NCBI GenBank assembly: GCA_946481405.1 | Contig: CAMLNY010000076.1 | Coordinates: forward strand, 1 to 6,224 | Source of the DNA: an uncultured Brevundimonas sp. | GTDB lineage: Bacteria > Pseudomonadota > Alphaproteobacteria > Caulobacterales > Caulobacteraceae | DNA length: 6,224 nucleotides | Direction: 5' to 3' | In this document: positions 1 through 6,224 of the stretch, piece by piece | How positions within the stretch are numbered: the first letter of the stretch is position 1 | How the letters are laid out: each line of letters opens with the position of its first letter | The notes under the pieces: generated by a model | Told to the model about the DNA's origin: nothing | What the model saw: the letters and a program-made list of their open reading frames with translations, nothing else | Database searches by the model: none | Program-made: the position numbers and the translations under genes

Positions 1-423
1 GAGCATCTCCGCCATCGGCCGCCCGGGCGTCGCCTTGGTCGCGAACCAGACGCCGTCGCGCTCCTCGAGCTGGTCCCGGGTCAGGCCGGTCTTGCGCGCG
101 AACTCCAGATTGCCGTCGGACAGAAACATCAGACGCCCTTCAGGATCGAGATGTCGGCTCCACACGTCCACGGCCCACGGGTCGTTGGCGGCAACGCAGG
201 CGATGAAGTCGAAGCCGGAGGCCTTCAGCTTGGCGGCGTTTTCCACAAAGTCGGGCAGGTGAGCGCCGCTGCACGTCGGTGTGAAGGCGCCGGGCAGGCC
301 CACCAGAATACCGCGTCGCCCCATGAACAAGGTCTCGATATTGTCGCTCTGGACAAAGCCCTCGCGCAGTCTGCCAAGCCTGACCGGCGGGATGCGCTCG
401 CCCACCCGAATGGTTCTGATCAT
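1..423 (-). CDS. PRX5-type peroxiredoxin (thiol peroxidase), C-terminus cut by window edge
   Basis: Reading the minus strand from ATG at 423 gives 141 open codons up to base 1 with no stop, so the 3' end lies outside the window. The protein begins MIRTIRVGERIPPVRL and has the peroxiredoxin signature PGAFTPTCSGAHLP at residues 44-57. Cys51 in the TPTC motif is the peroxidatic cysteine. The stretch FIACVAANDPWAV (residues 73-85) resembles the family's CVSVND segment and holds a second cysteine, Cys76. Members of this family reduce H2O2 and alkyl peroxides in the cytoplasm, usually with glutathione/glutaredoxin or thioredoxin as donor; the donor here cannot be told. There is no signal peptide. 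The start is chosen from family alignment, because only a weak purine-rich GTGAGA precedes it. It follows ahpD by 60 bases on the same strand, so it may be the last gene of an ahpC-ahpD-prx unit. The segment after residue 113 (TRDQLEERDGVWFATK) does not yet show the RS(K/R)R-like motif usual for the family. Confidence 0.85.
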   Translation of the reverse strand, partial: MIRTIRVGERIPPVRLGRLREGFVQSDNIETLFMGRRGILVGLPGAFTPTCSGAHLPDFVENAAKLKASGFDFIACVAANDPWAVDVWSRHLDPEGRLMFLSDGNLEFARKTGLTRDQLEERDGVWFATKATPGRPMAEML

Positions 424-431
424 TGTCTCAC

Positions 432-473
432 GCCACTGCGGACCGCTACTCGGGCAGAATGATCCGCGGTGGC
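432..473. other. Imperfect inverted repeat between ahpD and the peroxiredoxin gene
   Basis: GCCACTGCGGA (432-442) pairs with TCCGCGGTGGC (463-473), giving an 11-base stem with one non-Watson-Crick position (437/468) and a 20-base loop. It fills most of the 60-base gap between the ahpD stop and the next start. No T-run follows on the minus strand, so it does not look like an intrinsic terminator. It could be an RNA-processing or stability hairpin, or chance in GC-rich DNA. Confidence 0.35.
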
Positions 474-483
474 TGCTGAACGA

Positions 484-1023
484 TTAACCTTGGTCCTGGA
501 GCGCGGTTTCCGAGGCCACAATGCGGCTGGCGGCGTGGATCACCGAGGCGATGCGCAACGCGGTCTGGACCTGCTGGGCCGGGACGCCGTGCTTACGCAG
601 CTCACCCTCGTGGGCGTCCATGCAGGCGCCGCAGCCGTTGATGGCCGAGACGGCCGTCGACCACAGCTCGAAGTCCATCTTGTCGACGCCTGGATTGCCC
701 AGGATGTTCATCCGCAGGCGTGCCGGAATGGTGGTGTATTCCTGGTTCTTCATCAGGTGCAGGGCGCGGTAGTAGATGTTGTTCATGCCCATGATGGCGG
801 CGGCGGCCTTGGCGGCCGTCATGGCCTCGGGCGACAACTTCCCGGCGGCGGCGGCCTCGATGGCCTTCACGACCGGGGCGACGCCCACGGCATGGGCGGA
901 GGCGAGGAAGCAGCCCCACTTCTGCTGGTCGTTCAGCACGGTCTCGGAGGCGAGCGAGCCGAGGTTCAGCGAGATGTCCTTGGCGTAAGCGGGCATCAGA
1001 TCGCGAAGAGCATCAATGGACAT
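484..1023 (-). CDS. ahpD: Alkyl hydroperoxide reductase AhpD (AhpC-recycling CxxC protein)
   Basis: This is a 179-residue protein, close to the usual length of about 175 for AhpD. It opens with MSIDALRDLMPAYAKDISLN, typical of the family. The active site is CGAC at residues 131-134 in GCGACMDAHE, with His138 and Glu119 at the positions of the Mycobacterium tuberculosis AhpD proton-relay residues. The His that sits between the two cysteines in that enzyme is Ala133 here. AhpD passes electrons to oxidised AhpC. In mycobacteria its own donor is dihydrolipoamide through lipoamide dehydrogenase and a dihydrolipoyl acyltransferase; that this holds here is inference. The protein is cytosolic and helical, with no signal peptide. 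Two in-frame ATGs lie close together (1027-1029 and 1021-1023). The AAGGA at 1030-1034 abuts the first and stands 6 bases from the second, so I take the second as the start. It lies 132 bases downstream of ahpC on the same strand, with a terminator between them. Confidence 0.93.
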   Translation of the reverse strand: MSIDALRDLMPAYAKDISLNLGSLASETVLNDQQKWGCFLASAHAVGVAPVVKAIEAAAAGKLSPEAMTAAKAAAAIMGMNNIYYRALHLMKNQEYTTIPARLRMNILGNPGVDKMDFELWSTAVSAINGCGACMDAHEGELRKHGVPAQQVQTALRIASVIHAASRIVASETALQDQG

Positions 1024-1029
1024 GGTCAT

Positions 1030-1034
1030 TCCTT
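1030..1034 (-). promoter_or_regulatory. Ribosome binding site of ahpD, decides the start
   Basis: The minus strand reads AAGGA here. It touches the ATG at 1027-1029 with no gap but lies 6 bases before the ATG at 1021-1023, which is normal spacing. This favours the shorter 179-residue AhpD, whose N-terminus also matches the family best. Confidence 0.6.
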
Positions 1035-1090
1035 GGTGGGCTACCGCTCGACGCGCGGCGTCTCGCTGCTTGAGCCCGTTCTGGGGGAGC

Positions 1091-1129
1091 GAAAAGAAAA
1101 AGGGCGGCGACTCTGAACGCCGCCGCCCT
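1091..1129 (-). terminator. Intrinsic terminator after ahpC, before ahpD
   Basis: AGGGCGGCG (1101-1109) and CGCCGCCCT (1121-1129) form a perfect 9-bp stem with an 11-base loop. Read on the minus strand the stem is followed directly by TTTTTCTTTTC (1101 down to 1091), a classic Rho-independent tail. It lies 27 bases past the ahpC stop codon, so it should end most ahpC transcripts. Partial readthrough would then supply ahpD, since I see no convincing promoter between it and ahpD. On the plus strand no T-run follows, so it acts in one direction only. Confidence 0.85.
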
Positions 1130-1155
1130 CTGGTCGTCTGATCTTTCGACCGGCC

Positions 1156-1710
1156 TCAGGCCGCGAGCGTCTCACCGCCGACCGGGCGGTTGCAGGCGCA
1201 CAGTTCGTCGGTCTGCAGGGCGTCGACGACACGCAGGGTGTCAGCCGGGGCGCGGCCCACGTTCAGGTTCGTGACATAGACGTGCTGGACGACGTTGTGC
1301 GGGTCGACGACGAAGGTGGCGCGCAGGGCGACGCCCTCTTCCTCGTTCAGGATGCCCAGTTGGCGAGCCAACTTGCCGCCGTTGTCGGCGAACTGCCAGA
1401 TCGGCAGCTTCGACAGGTCGGCGTGGTCGCGGCGCCAGGCCAGCTTCACGAACTCGTTGTCGGTCGAACCGCCCAGAACGACCGTGTCACGGTCTTCGAA
1501 ATCGCGGGCCAGCGAGGCGAACTCGGCGATTTCGGTCGGGCAGACGAAGGTGAAATCCTTCGGGTAGAAGAAGATGACCTTCCACTTGCCTTCGAAGCTG
1601 TCCTGGGTGACGGCTTCGAAAGCCGAGACGCCATTCTCCTCGTGCGAGTTGAAGCCCGGCTTCACGCCGGTGATCTTGAATTCAGGCAGTTTTTCGCCGA
1701 CGCCGAGCAT
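1156..1710 (-). CDS. ahpC: Alkyl hydroperoxide reductase C, three-cysteine AhpD-dependent peroxiredoxin
   Basis: This is a 184-residue 2-Cys peroxiredoxin that reduces H2O2, organic peroxides and probably peroxynitrite in the cytoplasm. The peroxidatic motif is DFTFVCPTE at residues 52-60, with Cys57, Thr54 and Pro50 in place and the active-site Arg at residue 130 (LRATFVVDP). The C-terminus has ELCACNRPVGGE (residues 169-180) with Cys171 and Cys173. That paired-cysteine tail is the mark of the mycobacterial AhpC type, in which three cysteines cooperate and AhpD, not AhpF, is the reductase. The neighbouring ahpD and the lack of any ahpF in view agree with this. AAGGGA (1718-1723) stands 7 bases before the ATG, giving a firm start. 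The gene is divergent from katG across 237 bases that carry an OxyR box, so peroxide induction is likely. A terminator follows the stop. Confidence 0.96.
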   Translation of the reverse strand: MLGVGEKLPEFKITGVKPGFNSHEENGVSAFEAVTQDSFEGKWKVIFFYPKDFTFVCPTEIAEFASLARDFEDRDTVVLGGSTDNEFVKLAWRRDHADLSKLPIWQFADNGGKLARQLGILNEEEGVALRATFVVDPHNVVQHVYVTNLNVGRAPADTLRVVDALQTDELCACNRPVGGETLAA

Positions 1711-1805
1711 GCGCGTATCCCTTGGTCTGATTGTGGATTGAACGGCCCGCGGGGGGAGGTGGGGCCGCCTGCGAGTGGTGGATGCGCCCGCTCGAGGTCG
1801 AAGTC

Positions 1806-1829
1806 AAATAGATCGTTCGATACCAGTCG

Positions 1830-1833
<4 letters not shown>
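1806..1833 (-). promoter_or_regulatory. Candidate ahpC promoter
   Basis: On the minus strand CTATCG (1833-1828) could be the -35 and CTATTT (1811-1806) the -10, with a 16-base spacer. The -35 overlaps the outer ATAG half-site of the OxyR box, the usual arrangement for OxyR-activated promoters with a poor -35. Transcription would start near 1800 and leave a leader of about 90 bases before ahpC. The elements are weak matches to the sigma-70 consensus and are chosen largely from their position beside the box. Confidence 0.4.
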
Positions 1834-4194
<2,361 letters not shown>

Positions 4195-4203
4195 GAGGAT
4201 CGC

Positions 4204-4233
4204 ACCCGCTCCGGCCATGCGGCCGGGGCGGGT
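4204..4233. other. Strong hairpin between katG and oxyR
   Basis: Bases 4204-4216 pair with 4221-4233 in a 13-bp stem that is perfect apart from one U-G pair, closed by an ATGC tetraloop. It begins 9 bases after the katG stop. No T-run follows on either strand, so it may be a Rho-linked 3' end, a partial terminator, or an RNA-stabilising structure that separates katG from oxyR levels. An AGGAGG overlapping the katG stop (4193-4198) has no start codon at working distance. Confidence 0.55.
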
Positions 4234-4239
4234 CGCTCC

Positions 4240-4254
4240 ATAGATTCGATCGAT
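4240..4254. promoter_or_regulatory. Possible OxyR half-box upstream of oxyR
   Basis: ATAGATTCGATCGAT fits one dimer site of the OxyR consensus (ATAG-n-T-nnn-A-n-CTAT) at 9 of 10 fixed bases, including both inner T and A. No second dimer site is seen at the expected distance on either side. If oxyR starts at 4295 the site lies 41-55 bases upstream, suiting autoregulation; if it starts at 4253 the site overlaps the start codon. It could be chance. Confidence 0.3.
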
Positions 4255-4294
4255 GGCCTTTGCCTCCGATCAAACGAGCGCCTATGTCGGCCGC

Positions 4295-5194
4295 ATGCTG
4301 CCGACCCTTCGCCAACTCCAGTATCTGAAGCTTCTGGCCGAGCACGGCTCCTTCAGCCGGGCGGCCGAGGCGGCCCTGGTCAGCCAGCCCGCCCTGTCGG
4401 CGGGGGTGCAGGAGCTGGAGAAGGTGCTGGGCGCGCCCGTCGTCGAGCGCACGCGCGGCAATGTCCAGCTGACCGCCGTGGGGGCCGAGGCCTGCCGCCG
4501 GGCCGAGGACGTGCTGGCCCGGACCGAGGATCTGGTCGAGGCGGCGCGCAACGCCGGACGGCCCCTGTCCGGTCGGCTGCGTCTGGGCGTGATCCCGACC
4601 GTCGCGCCCTTCCTGTTGCCCGCCACCCTGCCGGGGCTGAAGGCGGCCTATCCGGCCCTGCGGTTGTTCATCCGTGAGGACCTGACGCCGCGCCTGATCG
4701 CCGGCCTCAAGGCAGGCCAGTTGGACTGCGCCGTGATCGCCCTGCCCTATGACGCGCCGGGCATCGAGCACGCCCGGATCGGCGACGACGAGATCCTGGC
4801 TGTCGCTCCGGTCGGTCATGTGCTGGCCCAACCGGGTGCCGTCGGGCCTGGGTCGCTGAAGTCTGAGGATCTGATCCTGCTCGAGGACGGCCATTGTCTG
4901 CGCGATCAGGCGCTCGCCGCATTCGATATCGAGGCCCCCAAGGGCGACGACGTCTTCGCCGCCACCTCCCTGCATACGCTGGTGCAGATGGTCGGTTCGG
5001 GCCTCGGCGTCAGCTTCCTGCCCCAGATGGCGGTGCGCGCGGGGCTGGCGGACAACCCCTCGGTCGTCACCCGCCACATCACCCCGAGCGGCGCCCGCGC
5101 CGTACCCAGCCGCGAGATCGTCGTCGCATGGCGCTCGGGGTCGAGCCGGGCGGCGGAAGCCAGGCTGCTGGCTGAGGCTATGCGGCTCGACTGA
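4295..5194 (+). CDS. oxyR: LysR-type hydrogen peroxide sensor and regulator OxyR
   Basis: This is a 299-residue LysR-family regulator. The N-terminal winged HTH covers about residues 4-62, with the helix-turn-helix in GSFSRAAEAALVSQPALSAG. The sensing domain shows the OxyR peroxide pocket: PTVAPFLLP with Thr102 (E. coli Thr100), then EDGHCLRDQAL with His200, Cys201, Arg203 and Asp204 matching E. coli His198, Cys199, Arg201 and Asp202. The residue at the place of E. coli Cys208 is Phe210 (codon TTC, one base from TGC), so the classic resolving cysteine is absent. The only other cysteines are Cys67 and Cys145, neither of which aligns with it. The ATG at 4295 is preferred because MLPTLRQLQYL lines up with the start of E. 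coli OxyR. An in-frame ATG at 4253 would add 14 residues (313 total). Neither has a recognisable Shine-Dalgarno sequence. It lies just past katG in the same direction and is the likely regulator of the katG/ahpC divergent region. Confidence 0.93.
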   Translation: MLPTLRQLQYLKLLAEHGSFSRAAEAALVSQPALSAGVQELEKVLGAPVVERTRGNVQLTAVGAEACRRAEDVLARTEDLVEAARNAGRPLSGRLRLGVIPTVAPFLLPATLPGLKAAYPALRLFIREDLTPRLIAGLKAGQLDCAVIALPYDAPGIEHARIGDDEILAVAPVGHVLAQPGAVGPGSLKSEDLILLEDGHCLRDQALAAFDIEAPKGDDVFAATSLHTLVQMVGSGLGVSFLPQMAVRAGLADNPSVVTRHITPSGARAVPSREIVVAWRSGSSRAAEARLLAEAMRLD

Positions 5195-5205
5195 GCCACC
5201 ACTCC

Positions 5206-5377
5206 TTCGTCATCCTCCGGCAAGCCGCCTCTTGGCGGCGCAGACCGGGGGGACCCAGCGGCGCGCGAGAGTGCGAACCTGCCGCCCACGCTGCGGCTCG
5301 AGACATCTCGCCTCAACAGATCGCCTTCGGCGCCGCTGGGTCCCCTGGTCTCGCTCCGCTCGCCGGAGGATGACGAA
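5206..5377. repeat. Palindromic intergenic repeat element (MITE- or REP-like)
   Basis: The ends are a perfect 16-base inverted repeat: TTCGTCATCCTCCGGC (5206-5221) and its complement (5362-5377). Inside it a second 16-base perfect inverted pair, GGGGACCCAGCGGCGC (5249-5264) and its complement (5330-5345), extends with small mismatches to 5243-5264 against 5330-5350. The left arm also holds a small hairpin, GCCGCC-TCTT-GGCGGC (5224-5239). The whole 172 bases can fold into a long branched stem. It begins 11 bases past the oxyR stop and its right end abuts the tail of the acnA terminator. No coding capacity and no clear target-site duplication are visible. The form is that of dispersed palindromic elements in alphaproteobacterial intergenic DNA; copy number cannot be judged from one window. 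Confidence 0.7.
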
Positions 5378-5416
5378 AGAAAAGAAAAAGGGCCGGCGGA
5401 TCGCTCCGCCGGCCCT
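5378..5416 (-). terminator. Intrinsic terminator of acnA
   Basis: AGGGCCGGCGGA (5389-5400) and TCCGCCGGCCCT (5405-5416) form a perfect 12-bp stem with a TCGC tetraloop. On the minus strand it is followed by TTTTTCTTTTCTTTC. It lies 22 bases past the acnA stop codon. This is a textbook Rho-independent terminator for the gene on the right. On the plus strand no T-run follows, so it should do less for oxyR transcripts arriving from the left. Confidence 0.93.
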
Positions 5417-5438
5417 GTTCGTCTCTTCACCTGTCGCC

Positions 5439-6224
<786 letters not shown>

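Noticed and set aside
469..1116. A 215-codon plus-strand frame opposite ahpD
   Set aside because: Its Gly-, His- and Val-rich translation lacks any family motif, and the minus strand encodes a clear AhpD with its CxxC site.
1743..1767. CGGCCC/GGGCCG inverted repeat in the ahpC leader, considered as an attenuator or riboswitch
   Set aside because: Only 6 bp with a 13-base loop, no T-run and no further conserved structure; easily chance in GC-rich sequence.

Overview
The window is GC-rich DNA with alphaproteobacterial gene content, most likely from a Caulobacterales bacterium near Brevundimonas or Caulobacter. That placement is my inference from codon use and protein style; no rRNA or other marker gene is present. 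It holds a compact peroxide-defence island followed by the end of an aconitase gene.

Left arm, minus strand, reading from about 1800 down to 1: ahpC (a three-cysteine AhpC of the mycobacterial type), an intrinsic terminator, ahpD (the CxxC reductase partner of that AhpC type), a small imperfect hairpin, and the first 141 codons of a PRX5-type peroxiredoxin that runs off the window edge. Right arm, plus strand: katG (full-length catalase-peroxidase), then a hairpin, then oxyR (LysR-type peroxide sensor). Converging on oxyR from the right is the 3' end of acnA (aconitase), which has a strong terminator. A 172-base palindromic intergenic repeat lies between the ends of oxyR and acnA.

The 237-base gap between the divergent ahpC and katG genes carries a symmetric four-half-site OxyR box. 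Its outer half-sites extend to CGATAG and CTATCG, and each sits where the -35 element of one divergent promoter would be. This suggests that one OxyR tetramer switches on both arms. OxyR would sense peroxide; KatG would remove high H2O2 loads; AhpC, recycled by AhpD, and the PRX5-type enzyme would remove low H2O2 and organic peroxides. Aconitase, a peroxide-sensitive Fe-S enzyme in related organisms, is a neighbour but not evidently part of the regulon.

I found no wholly new system. The points most worth a second look are the OxyR protein with Phe where the resolving cysteine should be, the OxyR box with a 9-base rather than 7-base central spacer, the terminator between ahpC and ahpD, and the palindromic repeat. 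No gene-free stretch exceeds 300 bases.
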